This document shows positions 44,001-51,967 of a stretch of 64,000 nt of DNA, one piece after another. Position 1 is the first letter of the stretch. Each line of letters begins with the position of its first letter. The position numbers were made by a program, and so were the translations under genes. The notes below the pieces were generated by a model. That model was not told the origin of the DNA. It worked only from the letters and a program-made list of their open reading frames with translations, and made no database searches. Source of the DNA: CAYFKJ01 sp964343605 (lineage in GTDB: Bacteria; Pseudomonadota; Alphaproteobacteria; UBA2966); the NCBI GenBank assembly GCA_964343605.1, contig CAYFKJ010000003.1, positions 62,001 through 126,000 of the forward strand. The letters are read 5' to 3'.

Positions 44001-44211
44001 AATACCGATCCTGGGGGACATCATTGTCGGCGGCAAAGGCCAGGGTTTGTTCGGTCTGACGTTCCAGGTGACGGGCGCCATATCCAAGCCGAAAGTGACG
44101 GTAAATCCGCTTTCTGCCCTGGCACCGGGCCCGCTGCGAACCCTGTTCTTCGGTCCGCAGTCACCCAACGATACGGAAGTCGGCGCGACCGATCGCGAAG
44201 CGGCAAATTAG
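41062..44211 (+). CDS. YhdP/AsmA-like large membrane-anchored protein
   Basis: 1,049 residues from GTG at 41062; the ribosome binding site is weak. One N-terminal transmembrane helix (about 7-32), then a long periplasmic beta-rich body with repeated amphipathic strands (DUF3971 and AsmA_2-like), ending near GQGLFGLTFQVTGAISKPKVTVNPLSALAPGPLRTLFFG, which is the conserved C-terminal signature. Such proteins form bridge-like grooves moving phospholipid between the inner and outer membranes. Convergent with tyrS, 6 bp between stops. Codon use matches its neighbours. Confidence 0.85.
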   Translation: MILPAGKFILQVIAAMAAGLAVLLAVTAWLLSSGPVSLGFLTPYLKEALTLGRAGVRVELDDTILAWAGWDRTLDIRAIGVRLLNEEGGLIAGVPEVSLGLSGTALLDGRVVPTTLDLLRPKIRLLRTREGQIDLGLGTKIGSSAGDAAGAMVEALLHPSPADRRDGFLSLVRILDADLIVVDKASRTTWRAPWADLTMLRTDAGIDAELTTDLEIGGGATRIVVKGLYDLNADSTALEVVLADFEPARLAAHVDDLADFGVLTAPVSGTLTTVLSGDGAFAPVDFDLTSGPGAVALPEYFPGPLVFTQMALRGSVVDNFTAVRIDELFFDGGGPSGVVRGLATLDRSGSQLAIGGNLEGEFRDLRIDDLGEYWPPNLAPAARAWVTNNIRDGVVGVGKVAMKVDSEKYLKGELSDDALELDFEFDGLTAHYLENLPELRDARGTARMTVDALDIALSAGRISELEISEGNVRIDGLNGDAPSADISFVASGPISDSLSVLNHPPFGFADLMSLDPGGLGGQLAARARFAFPLKNDIATEEIRFAAAANLRDFAMTSGIEGYALDGGSVVARVDANGMDVDGSVNIAGVPANIKWRKDFHGEHAGTTSLSLALILDAPARQALGVPELPWLSGAVPLTAELVADGWRISRGSVTTDMTGATLSIPELIWSKAAGVASQANFNFALPANGDDPATPANQGIIANFSYAGGGLEAQGQVEAGPDMAFRRLELSRLKLGESEVSMSLRPLLPSGYFVALEGSRFDMRPYISQFVGGESESDLPPLKLEARLGQMILGDGHVLNQMQGKAIYNGAGWEEMRAAGSLKMGAPVELSIKSGADKSEVIVVSDNGGAFARDLGIFENAIGGRLSITATIDEATEGRPVRGRVLFKNFKVVDAPTLTRILTVGSLVGVADLLAGEGISFAQFEAPFAMQSGQIRTKGARGVGSSLGITLDGVVDRNREEIAMAGTLVPAYTFNSVLGKIPILGDIIVGGKGQGLFGLTFQVTGAISKPKVTVNPLSALAPGPLRTLFFGPQSPNDTEVGATDREAAN

Positions 44212-44217
44212 CGGGCG

Positions 44218-45474
44218 TCATCCCGGCTTGACGAGGGCGTGGCGCTTCTTCCCGGCGGACAGCTTTATCGCGCCCGAAGGGCCCACGTGATCGATGCCGA
44301 TCATATCCATCTCGCCCGTGATGACGGCATCGTTCAGGCGCGCGCCGCCGCCCTTGATCAGCCGGCGCGCCTCGCCGCCCGTCTGACAAAGCCCGGCGCG
44401 GCGCAAAAGATCGAAAGCGGCAATGCCGTCTTCAAGATCGGCTGCGGCGATCTCGACGGTGGGCAGACCCTCGGCCAACGAACCTTGTTCGAAGGTCTTG
44501 CGCGCCGTTTCGGCGGCTTCGGCGGCGGCCTCCAGGCCGTGGCACATGGCCGTTGCTTCGTTGGCCAGAATTTTCTTGGCGTCGTTGAGTTCCGCACCCT
44601 CCAATTTCTCAAGCCGGGCGATTTCATCCAACGGCAGATCCGTGAAAAGCCTGAGGAAGCGCCCGACATCGGCGTCTTCGGCGTTTCGCCAGTATTGCCA
44701 ATAGTCCCAGGGTGACAGCATGTCGGCATTCAGCCAGACGGCGCCGGAGGCGGTCTTGCCCATTTTGGCGCCGGATGCGCTGGTCAGCAGGGGTGTGGTG
44801 AGGCCGTAGAGGGTTCGGCTATCGACGCGGCGGGCCAGGTCCACGCCGTTGACGATATTGCCCCACTGATCGGACCCGCCCATCTGCAGTTCGCAGCCGT
44901 GGCGGCGGCCCAGCTCAAGGAAATCGTAGGCCTGCAGGATCATGTAGTTGAATTCGAGGAAAGTCAGCGGCTGCTCGCGCTCCAGGCGCAGCTTGACGCT
45001 GTCGAACCCGAGCATGCGGTTTACCGAGAAGTGCCGTCCGAAATCCCTCAGGAAATCGATGTATTGCAGCTCGTCGAGCCAGTCAGCGTTGTTCACCATG
45101 ATGGCATCGGTGGGGCCGTCACCGAAGGTCAGGAATTTGGCGAAGACATCCTTGATCCCCGCCATGTTGGCATTGATCGCCTCGACCGTCAGCAATTGCC
45201 GGCTTTCCTCCTTACCCGACGGGTCGCCCACCTTAGTCGTCCCGCCGCCCATCAGAACGATGGGTTTATGGCCGGTGCGCTGTAATTGGCGCAGCATCAT
45301 GATTTGAACCAGGCTGCCGGCGTGCAGGCTCGGCGCCGTGCAGTCGAAACCGATATAGGCCGGAACGGGCTTCCCCGATGCAGCCCTGTCGTCCAGGGCA
45401 TCCATGTCGGTGCATTGGTGCAGAAACTGCCGCTCGACAATCGTGCGGAGAAATTCGGAGCGAAGCTCGGTCAT
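44218..45474 (-). CDS. tyrS: Tyrosyl-tRNA synthetase
   Basis: 418 residues, TyrRS of the bacterial long type. The class I signature HIGH appears as HAGS (near 49: PSLHAGSLVQIMML) and KMSKS as KMGKT (near 237: SGAKMGKTASGAVWL). The tyrosine-binding region YIGFDCTAP and QVGGSDQW-like QMGGSDQWGNI are present. The C-terminal S4-like domain binds the tRNA (FDLLRRAGLCQTGGEARRLIKGGGARLND). It is divergent from anmK, a common pairing in alphaproteobacteria. Confidence 0.97.
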   Translation of the reverse strand: MTELRSEFLRTIVERQFLHQCTDMDALDDRAASGKPVPAYIGFDCTAPSLHAGSLVQIMMLRQLQRTGHKPIVLMGGGTTKVGDPSGKEESRQLLTVEAINANMAGIKDVFAKFLTFGDGPTDAIMVNNADWLDELQYIDFLRDFGRHFSVNRMLGFDSVKLRLEREQPLTFLEFNYMILQAYDFLELGRRHGCELQMGGSDQWGNIVNGVDLARRVDSRTLYGLTTPLLTSASGAKMGKTASGAVWLNADMLSPWDYWQYWRNAEDADVGRFLRLFTDLPLDEIARLEKLEGAELNDAKKILANEATAMCHGLEAAAEAAETARKTFEQGSLAEGLPTVEIAAADLEDGIAAFDLLRRAGLCQTGGEARRLIKGGGARLNDAVITGEMDMIGIDHVGPSGAIKLSAGKKRHALVKPG

Positions 45475-45592
45475 GGTTCGTCGGCTCTAAGCTGGAGGTA
45501 CGAAAGGCAAAATTCTGCGCGGTGTCTAGCACACCTTGATTTTGCCGACAACGCATGCTCTTCGTATGTCCGGCAGAGGAGGGGTAGAACGC

Positions 45593-46678
45593 GTGAAATC
45601 ATACACGGCAATGGGATTGATGAGTGGCACGTCGTTGGACGGCATCGATGCCGCCATCATTGAAACGGACGGTCACCGCGTTTCGGCCTTCGGGCCGACG
45701 GCGAGCAAGAGCTATGATGATGACTTCAGGGCGGATATCAGGGCGATCCTGAACGCCCGAAATGATATCGGCGACGTCGAACAGCGACTGACTGAAAAGC
45801 ATGCAGGATTAGTTAATGTTTTACTTGAGAAAGAAGATATAAATTATGAAAAAATAGATATAATTGGCTTCCATGGTCAAACGATTGACCATCGGCCCGG
45901 AGAGGGTGTGACGCGGCAAATCGGGGACGGGGCCAAGCTTGCGGAACTGACCGGCATCGACGTCGTCAACGAGTTCCGCCTTGCGGACGTAGCGGGGGGT
46001 GGAGAAGGGGCGCCATTCGCACCGCTATATCACGCGGCTCTGGCCGGACTTCTCGAAAAACCGGTGGCGGTCGTGAATGTCGGTGGCGTGGCCAACGTCA
46101 CGTGGATCGGGGAGGACAGCAACAACATAATTGCGTTCGATACCGGCCCCGGCAACGCGCTTTTGGATGACTGGATGTCAGGCCGTGCAGGCAGGCGTTG
46201 TGACCTGGATGGGAAAACCGCGGCGCTTGGGGAGACGAACACGGAAATTCTCGAAGTTCTAACGCGACATCCTTATTACGCTAGGCCCGCGCCAAAATCC
46301 CTGGATCGCAACGATTTTTCCGCCCAAGTGCTGGCCGCTGTGGAAAATCTAACGCTCGAAGAGGGCGCTGCGACCCTGACCGCCTTGACGGCGCAAACCA
46401 TTGCCGGATCGGTCGCACACATGCCCGCCCCTCCGAAACGCTGGTTGGTGTGCGGCGGCGGGCGGCACAATCCGACCCTCATGGCGATGTTGGCGGAGCG
46501 TGTTGGTGCTCCGGTCCGGCCCGTGGAATCGGTCGGCTGGCGCGGCGATTCCCTTGAAGCCGAGGCCTTCGCTTTCCTTGCGGTAAGAAGCCTGCTGGGC
46601 CTGCCTCTCAGTCTGCCGACGACGACGGGCGTTGCCAAACCCATGCCCGGGGGGCGGTTGCACAGATCTTCAAAGTAG
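45593..46678 (+). CDS. anmK: Anhydro-N-acetylmuramic acid kinase
   Basis: 361 residues from GTG at 45593, with GAGGAGGGG about 8 nt upstream. It phosphorylates and opens 1,6-anhydroMurNAc from recycled peptidoglycan to MurNAc-6-phosphate. Family features: AMGLMSGTSLDGIDAAIIETDG (ATP loop), GFHGQTIDHRPGEG, NVGGVANVTWIG, FDTGPGNALLDDW and LVCGGGRHNPTLM. A run of AT-rich codons (about 45806-45880) departs from the local base composition. It complements the wall enzymes elsewhere in the window. Confidence 0.95.
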   Translation: MKSYTAMGLMSGTSLDGIDAAIIETDGHRVSAFGPTASKSYDDDFRADIRAILNARNDIGDVEQRLTEKHAGLVNVLLEKEDINYEKIDIIGFHGQTIDHRPGEGVTRQIGDGAKLAELTGIDVVNEFRLADVAGGGEGAPFAPLYHAALAGLLEKPVAVVNVGGVANVTWIGEDSNNIIAFDTGPGNALLDDWMSGRAGRRCDLDGKTAALGETNTEILEVLTRHPYYARPAPKSLDRNDFSAQVLAAVENLTLEEGAATLTALTAQTIAGSVAHMPAPPKRWLVCGGGRHNPTLMAMLAERVGAPVRPVESVGWRGDSLEAEAFAFLAVRSLLGLPLSLPTTTGVAKPMPGGRLHRSSK

Positions 46679-46690
46679 ACTGAGTTCGAC

Positions 46691-47344
46691 CTAAGCCGCT
46701 CGCGCCGCCGCCAGACGGGCGTCTAGATAGCCTGCCGCGGTCTTGGTCATTTCTTCCATCTGGCCTTCGAAGAAGTGCCCGGCGCCCTTGATCAGCTCAT
46801 ACTCGACCGTAATGCCCTTCTGGGCCTGGAGCTTGGCTGCCAATTTGTCGACATCCGGAATCGGCACGACTTCGTCCTCTGTGCCGTGCACGAGAATGCC
46901 CGAAGACGGGCAGGGCGCCAAAAAGGCGAAATCGTACATATTCGCGGGGGCCGCTACCGAAATGAACCCGTCGATCTCCGGGCGGCGCATCAGCAACTGC
47001 ATGGAGATCCAGGCGCCGAACGAGAAACCGGCCACCCAGCACGCCCGCGCGTTCTCGTTGAACGTCTGCAGCCAGTCAAGACAGGCGGCGGCGTCCGATA
47101 GCTCGCCTACGCCCTGGTCGAAAATGCCCTGACTGCGTCCCACACCGCGGAAGTTGAAGCGGAGGGTGGAAAAACCCCGGCGAACAAAGGTGTGATAGAG
47201 GTTGTAAACCACCTTGTTGTTCATCGTCCCCCCGTATTGCGGGTGGGGATGGAGGACCAGCGCAATCGGCGCGCCCTCTTTGGGGTTGTGATGGTAGCGT
47301 CCTTCGAGGCGGCCTTCGGGGCCATTTATGATGATGTCAGGCAT
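46691..47344 (-). CDS. Alpha/beta hydrolase (dienelactone hydrolase-like)
   Basis: 217 residues from ATG at 47344; no strong ribosome binding site, but MPDIIINGPEGRLEGRYH fits the family start. LVLHPHPQYGGTMNNKVV is a hallmark of this conserved proteobacterial group, followed by LRFNFRGVGRSQG, nucleophile elbow AGFSFGAWISMQL (catalytic Ser), acidic residue in VHGTEDEVVPIPD and catalytic His in GAGHFFEGQ. Substrate unknown; many members are annotated as putative hydrolases. It is convergent with anmK (12 bp). Confidence 0.85.
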   Translation of the reverse strand: MPDIIINGPEGRLEGRYHHNPKEGAPIALVLHPHPQYGGTMNNKVVYNLYHTFVRRGFSTLRFNFRGVGRSQGIFDQGVGELSDAAACLDWLQTFNENARACWVAGFSFGAWISMQLLMRRPEIDGFISVAAPANMYDFAFLAPCPSSGILVHGTEDEVVPIPDVDKLAAKLQAQKGITVEYELIKGAGHFFEGQMEEMTKTAAGYLDARLAAARAA

Positions 47345-47478
47345 GTCTTGTCGGGTATACCACTGTTTGTGGCCGGAAATCGAATTTGCTCGGGATGACC
47401 GGCGTGAATTTGCTGTCCGCGTATTCCACATTTATAGGTTGGGATTGAAAACCTACCAATTTCTAACGCTCTACGGAA

Positions 47479-47503
47479 ATACTTGACTGCTGTTGTCGGA
47501 ATA
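47479..47503 (+). promoter_or_regulatory. IscR-type (Fe-S Rrf2) operator
   Basis: The 25-nt box begins ATACTTGACT and continues, after GCTGT, with TGTCGG then AATA. The left half fits the enterobacterial type 1 IscR consensus (ATASYYGACT) exactly, and GTCGG matches the conserved right core (GTCRR); the distal end fits less well. It overlaps the -35 element, as expected for repression by holo-IscR, whose gene is the second in the downstream operon. Confidence 0.6.
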
Positions 47504-47511
47504 ACTATATC
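47483..47511 (+). promoter_or_regulatory. Sigma70-type promoter of the cysE-isc operon
   Basis: TTGACT at 47483-47488, a 17-nt spacer and TATATC at 47506-47511, close to consensus. The leader to the cysE start is about 175 nt. Overlaps the IscR-type box. Confidence 0.6.
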
Positions 47512-47693
47512 CTTGTCAGCGTTAGGGAGCCGAGCCTTGCTTTCTGTTTGCCGGATTCGGATAAAATCCGGCGGATTCAACAAAGCCCGTCCTCCGCGAA
47601 GCGTAGCCGGAAATGGTTGCTAATCCGTTGAATCCAATGGATTTCAGCCAAACCGGTCCATGCAACACGAGGGATGCGGTCGGGGAATATATC

Positions 47694-48482
47694 ATGTCCG
47701 GTGGTCCGATGTTCAAGAATATTGGTTACGACATAGCAGCGGTGTTCGAGCGTGACCCTGCGGTGCGCTCAAAACTCGAGGTCTTCCTGTGCTATCCGGG
47801 TTTCCATGCCGTCTTGATCTACCGCCTGGCGCACGCGGTCTGGATCCGGCGCTGGTTCCTCTTGGGGCGCTTTCTGTCGCACCTCGGACGGTTCCTGACA
47901 GGGATCGAAATCCATCCCGGCGCCGTTATCGGCAAGGGCATGTTTATCGATCACGGCATGGGCGTCGTTATCGGTGAAACGTCGGTGCTAGGCGAGAACG
48001 TCACGCTTTATCATGACGTTACGCTGGGCGGCATCTCGCCGGCGGAAAACTCGTCGGCCCAAGTCTCGCAAAAACGCCACCCAACGCTGGAAGACGGCGT
48101 AATTGTCGGTTCCGGCGCTCAAATCCTCGGACCCATCGTGATCGGCGCCAACGCGCGGGTGGGCGCCAATTCCGTGGTTTTCAAGAACGTACCGGCCGGC
48201 GCGACGGTCGTCGGTATTCCCGGCAAGCTTGCGGGCGCCGCAAAACCAAGGCCCGCAGAGCGCCGGTTCGAGCCTTACGGGACGCCGGCAAGCGAGATAT
48301 CGGATCCGGTGGCGCGGTCGATCGATGGACTGCTCGACCAGGTGCAGACGCTGAATACCCGGGTCGCGGAATTGGAAGCCGCGCTTGGCGCTGCCAAGAA
48401 GAATGAGTGGCCGCTCGAGGAAGAAACCGCTGACGCAGGCATAGATGCAGCAACGGATACCGATACCAAGCTCAACGTTTAG
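47694..48482 (+). CDS. cysE: Serine O-acetyltransferase
   Basis: 262 residues from ATG at 47694, preferred because GGGGAA lies 6 nt upstream; ATG at 47709 would also work. Acetylates L-serine to O-acetylserine for cysteine synthesis. An N-terminal helical part (YDIAAVFERDPAVRSKLEVFLCYPGFHAVLIYRLAH) leads to a left-handed beta helix with hexapeptide repeats: GIEIHPGAVIGKGMFIDHGMGVVIGETSVLGENVTLYHDVTLGG, with catalytic Asp-His. The C-terminus has an added coiled and acidic tail (TLNTRVAELEAALGAAKKNEW...). It leads the isc operon; cysteine feeds the desulfurases downstream. Confidence 0.95.
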   Translation: MSGGPMFKNIGYDIAAVFERDPAVRSKLEVFLCYPGFHAVLIYRLAHAVWIRRWFLLGRFLSHLGRFLTGIEIHPGAVIGKGMFIDHGMGVVIGETSVLGENVTLYHDVTLGGISPAENSSAQVSQKRHPTLEDGVIVGSGAQILGPIVIGANARVGANSVVFKNVPAGATVVGIPGKLAGAAKPRPAERRFEPYGTPASEISDPVARSIDGLLDQVQTLNTRVAELEAALGAAKKNEWPLEEETADAGIDAATDTDTKLNV

Positions 48483-48533
48483 CTAACCGGGCCGCGCCGA
48501 TTTTTGCCGCGGGGCCGAAATGGGAGAGAACAA

Positions 48534-49022
48534 GTGAAACTCAGCACCAAAGGACGGTACGCCGTAATGGCGATGGCTGACCTGGCAATTCAAAGTGCGG
48601 GACGGCCGGTCTCGTTGGCAGATATTGCCGCGCGTCAGGAAATCTCGCTTTCCTACCTGGAGCAGTTGTTCGGAAAATTGCGGCGCTGCGGACTGGTCAA
48701 AAGCGTCCGGGGCCCAGGCGGCGGCTATATGCTGGGCCGAGGTCCGGAGGAAATTCGCATTTCCGACATCGTCCTGTCGGTTGACGAACCTCTGACGGCA
48801 ACGCGATGTACGCCCGGTTCGCCCACTGGCTGTCACAGCAACCAGGGGCGCTGCCTGACCCATGATCTTTGGGAAGAACTGTCCAACCAAATCCACCTCT
48901 ATTTGTCCTCGGTCACGCTCGACGATGTAGTCAGTCGCCGTATTCTCGGCACCAGTGGCGTGCTGGCGGCCGCTTCGGTTGAACCGGACTTGGCTGGTCT
49001 GGTGCCGCAGGAGGCGGTGTGA
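48534..49022 (+). CDS. iscR: Fe-S cluster regulator IscR (Rrf2 family)
   Basis: 162 residues from GTG at 48534 (GGGAGAG upstream). Winged-helix DNA-binding domain MKLSTKGRYAVMAMADLA...SLSYLEQLFGKLRRCGLVKSVRGPGGGY. Cluster ligands C92, C100, C107 and H110 are all present (RCTPGSPTGC, RCLTHDLW), matching E. coli C92, C98, C104 and H107 but with two extra residues in the first loop. Holo-IscR represses the isc operon when clusters are plentiful. Its stop overlaps the next gene start (GTGA). The operator is proposed at 47479-47503. Confidence 0.95.
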   Translation: MKLSTKGRYAVMAMADLAIQSAGRPVSLADIAARQEISLSYLEQLFGKLRRCGLVKSVRGPGGGYMLGRGPEEIRISDIVLSVDEPLTATRCTPGSPTGCHSNQGRCLTHDLWEELSNQIHLYLSSVTLDDVVSRRILGTSGVLAAASVEPDLAGLVPQEAV

Positions 49023-50164
49023 GCCAACCCCTCGCATATCTCGACTACAACGCGACGGCTCCGGTTAGATCCGGCGTCGCGGAAGTAGTCGCCGACGCGC
49101 TGTCGGTAGGCGGAAATCCATCTTCCGTCCACCGTTCCGGCCGCGCGGCGCGGGCATTTGTCGAGCGGGCGAGGGATCAGGTGGCGGCACTCGTCGGGGC
49201 CGGTACGGAAACGGTAGTTTTCACCAGCGGTGGTACCGAGGCCAACAACCTTGCGCTCAAGGGTCTTGCCCGGGCGGGGCGTCGACTAATTGTTTCGGCG
49301 GTGGAGCACGCCTCCGTGGCTGTGCCCGCTGAAGAGGCCGGAGCGGACATAATCCCGGTCGATGCCGACGGCATCGTTGATTTGACGGCTTTGGAAAGTC
49401 TGCTTGCGGACAATCAGGAACCGGCACTGGTGTCGGTCATGTTGGCCAACAACGAAACCGGCGTTGTTCAACCCGTGGCGGAGGCCGCGGAGGTCGCGCA
49501 CCGTCATGGCGCTCTGATGCATTGCGATGCCGTTCAGGGTCCGGGACGGCTGGTTGTTGATGTGGCGGCCCTGAACGTAGATCTTCTGACTTTGTCGGGC
49601 CATAAGCTTGGCGGGCCGCAGGGTGTGGGCGCGCTCGTTATCGGACCGGCTGCACACGAACTTAAGGCAATTGTTTCGGGCGGCGGTCAGGAACGCGGAC
49701 TGCGCCCCGGTACGGAAAACGTCTCCGGCATCGCGGGATTTGGACTGGCGGCGGAGCTCGCCGGCACAGATATGGATCGCGCCGCGGAAATCGCCGCGCT
49801 GCGTGACGGTCTTGAAGCAACCTTGACGGCGATAGCGCCAGAGCTGGTCGTCGCCGGCGTCAACGCCCAGCGGCTCTGCAATACCTCAACCATTATCGCG
49901 CCTGGTCTTGATAGCGAGACGCAGGTCATGGCGCTTGATCTGGCCGGTGTGGCGGTGAGTGCCGGGGCTGCATGCTCCTCGGGCAAGGTGGCGTCCTCGG
50001 ACGTGCTCGCGGCCATGGGTATGTCCGCAGAACAGGCCGGCTGCGCCATCCGCGTGAGTCTCGGTACGGACACCCAAAAAGGCGATATCGATCGTTTTGT
50101 TATGGCTTGGCGTGAACTTTACGAGCGCCTGAGTATTGGCAAGGAAGCGTTGTCGGCGGCCTGA
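49019..50164 (+). CDS. Cysteine desulfurase, NifS-like (first of two)
   Basis: 381 residues from GTG overlapping the iscR stop. PLP aminotransferase-V fold: YLDYNATAPVRSGV, FTSGGTEANNLALKG, VEHAS, LANNETGVVQPVAE, HCDAVQGPGRL and PLP Lys196 in LSGHKLGGPQGVG. The active-site cysteine C319 lies in SAGAACSSGKVASSDVLAAMG, a loop shaped differently from IscS (SSGSACTSASLEP). It makes a tandem pair with iscS, 34 bp away. Probably supplies sulfur for a different acceptor, or forms a complex with IscS; unknown. Not named iscS because the next gene is the better match. Confidence 0.9.
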   Translation: MSQPLAYLDYNATAPVRSGVAEVVADALSVGGNPSSVHRSGRAARAFVERARDQVAALVGAGTETVVFTSGGTEANNLALKGLARAGRRLIVSAVEHASVAVPAEEAGADIIPVDADGIVDLTALESLLADNQEPALVSVMLANNETGVVQPVAEAAEVAHRHGALMHCDAVQGPGRLVVDVAALNVDLLTLSGHKLGGPQGVGALVIGPAAHELKAIVSGGGQERGLRPGTENVSGIAGFGLAAELAGTDMDRAAEIAALRDGLEATLTAIAPELVVAGVNAQRLCNTSTIIAPGLDSETQVMALDLAGVAVSAGAACSSGKVASSDVLAAMGMSAEQAGCAIRVSLGTDTQKGDIDRFVMAWRELYERLSIGKEALSAA

Positions 50165-50198
50165 GTGCGGCTGAACTAGGAACAAGGATTATTAAGGC

Positions 50199-51440
50199 AT
50201 GAACGACCTGTCCACGGGCACCAACATGAAAACGCCCATTTACCTGGATTATCAGGCGACGACGCCGGTGGACCCGCGCGTACTGGAAGCGATGATGCCG
50301 TATTTCACCGCGAAGTACGGCAACCCCCATTCGCGCAGCCATTCCTTCGGGTGGGAGACCGAGGAGGCCGTCGAAGCGGCGCGCGGCCAGGTGGGCAGCC
50401 TGATCGGCGCCAACGCCAAGGAGATCATTTTCACCTCGGGCGCCACCGAATCCAATAACCTGGCGCTCAAGGGCGTGGGCCGGTTCTACAAGGACAAGAA
50501 GAACCACATCATCACGACGGTGACGGAGCACAAGTGCGTGCTCGATACCTGCCGCCACCTGGAGCAGGAGGAAGGCTTCGAGGTCACCTACCTGCCGGTC
50601 GCCGAGAACGGTCTCATCAATCTCGACGATTTGCGGGCGGCCATCACCGACAAGACCGTTTTGGTCTCCGTCATGGCCGTGAACAACGAAATCGGCGTCA
50701 TCCAGCCGCTCAAGGAAATTGGCGCTATCTGCCGTGAGAACAAGGTGTTCTTCCACACGGATGCGGCTCAGGCCGCAGGTAAGATTCCGCTCGACGTCGA
50801 CGAAATGAATATCGACCTGATGAGCATTTCGGGCCACAAGATTTACGGTCCAATGGGCATCGGTGCGCTCTATGTTCGCCGCAAGCCCCGCGTCCGCCTG
50901 CGGCCCATGATCAACGGCGGCGGTCAGGAGCGCGGCATGCGGTCCGGAACGCTGGCGCCGCCGCTCTGTGTCGGGTTGGGTGAGGCCTGCGCCATCGCCG
51001 AGGCCGATATGTCGTCCGACAACGAACGTATCCGCATGCTGTCTGACCGGTTCTACGACAAGATCACGGACAAGCTGCCCGAAGTCTTCCTCAACGGCGA
51101 CCGCGAGCAGCGCTTCCCAGGCAACCTCAATCTCAGCTTCGCCTACGTCGAGGGCGAATCGCTGATGATGGGTATCCGGGATCTGGCCGTGTCGTCGGGT
51201 TCGGCCTGTACCTCGGCTTCGCTGGAGCCCAGCTACGTGCTGCGGGCGCTCGGCGTGGAAGAGGAACTGGCGCACACCTCACTGCGCATCGGCATCGGAC
51301 GGTTTACGACAGAGGCGGAAATCGACTACGCCGTCGACACGCTGGTGGAGGCGGTCGAAAAACTGCGCGCCATGAGTCCGCTTTGGGAAATGGCGCAAGA
51401 GGGAATTGATTTGAAGTCCATTGAATGGGCTGAGCATTGA
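50199..51440 (+). CDS. iscS: Cysteine desulfurase IscS
   Basis: 413 residues, the IscS group length. PIYLDYQATTPVDPRVLEAMMPYF at the N-terminus; FTSGATESNNLALKG, TEHKCVLDT, VNNEIGVIQP, HTDAAQAAGKIPLDV; PLP Lys213 in ISGHKIYGPMGIGALYVRR; catalytic Cys337 in SSGSACTSASLEPSYVLRALG. It removes sulfur from cysteine and passes persulfide to IscU. An ATG nine codons downstream (50226) is an alternative start. The leader contains AACAAGGATTA, repeated before iscA. Confidence 0.97.
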   Translation: MNDLSTGTNMKTPIYLDYQATTPVDPRVLEAMMPYFTAKYGNPHSRSHSFGWETEEAVEAARGQVGSLIGANAKEIIFTSGATESNNLALKGVGRFYKDKKNHIITTVTEHKCVLDTCRHLEQEEGFEVTYLPVAENGLINLDDLRAAITDKTVLVSVMAVNNEIGVIQPLKEIGAICRENKVFFHTDAAQAAGKIPLDVDEMNIDLMSISGHKIYGPMGIGALYVRRKPRVRLRPMINGGGQERGMRSGTLAPPLCVGLGEACAIAEADMSSDNERIRMLSDRFYDKITDKLPEVFLNGDREQRFPGNLNLSFAYVEGESLMMGIRDLAVSSGSACTSASLEPSYVLRALGVEEELAHTSLRIGIGRFTTEAEIDYAVDTLVEAVEKLRAMSPLWEMAQEGIDLKSIEWAEH

Positions 51441-51506
51441 GACGAATTGCCACGCTGCAAATTAGTCTTAATCTGATAGAAATGGTGGAGAGGTTGGAGA
51501 CCGGAA

Positions 51507-51932
51507 ATGGCATATAGCGACAAACTTTTGGACCACTACGAAAACCCGCGCAACATCGGTGCTTTCGAGAAGGACGATGACGCGGTGGGGACCGGTCTGG
51601 TGGGGGCGCCCGCGTGCGGTGACGTCATGAAGCTTCAGATCAAGGTGTCCGCCGACGGCATCATCGAAGACGCCAAGTTCAAGACGTTCGGCTGCGGTTC
51701 GGCGATCGCCTCGTCGAGCCTGATCACCGAATGGGTCAAGGGCAAGAGCCTCGACGAAGCCGGCGAGATCAAGAACACCGACATCGCCCAGGAACTGGCG
51801 CTGCCACCGGTCAAGATCCACTGTTCGGTCCTGGCCGAGGATGCGATCAAGGCGGCGATCACCGACTACAAGGGCAAGGGCGGCGCCGACGCGGCACCCG
51901 CGACCGGCGAGGAAGTCAAGGAAACCGCGTGA
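51507..51932 (+). CDS. iscU: Fe-S cluster scaffold IscU
   Basis: 141 residues. It starts MAYSDKLLDHYENPRNIGAF, the IscU signature, with three cluster cysteines in GAPACGDVMKLQIKV, FKTFGCGSAIASSSL and PVKIHCSVLAEDAI; the invariant Asp and the His before the third Cys are present. The HscA-recognition motif near the end reads LPPVK, the expected form. A short acidic tail (ADAAPATGEEVKETA) extends it. Scaffold for 2Fe-2S assembly using IscS sulfur and Fdx electrons. Confidence 0.97.
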   Translation: MAYSDKLLDHYENPRNIGAFEKDDDAVGTGLVGAPACGDVMKLQIKVSADGIIEDAKFKTFGCGSAIASSSLITEWVKGKSLDEAGEIKNTDIAQELALPPVKIHCSVLAEDAIKAAITDYKGKGGADAAPATGEEVKETA

Positions 51933-51967
51933 GTGGTGGCGAGACGATTAACAAGGATTAGTTTGGC

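Larger units (their letters stand above)
47345..47693. other. Intergenic region, 349 bp, upstream of the cysE-isc operon
   Basis: Divergent region between the hydrolase and cysE. Contains a promoter at 47483-47511, an IscR-type box at 47479-47503, and an 8-bp hairpin at 47550-47572 (GCCGGATT / AATCCGGC, 7-nt loop) in what would be the leader. The remaining leader up to cysE has a further GC-rich CCGCGAAGCG hairpin near 47595. No extra gene is convincing. Confidence 0.55.
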
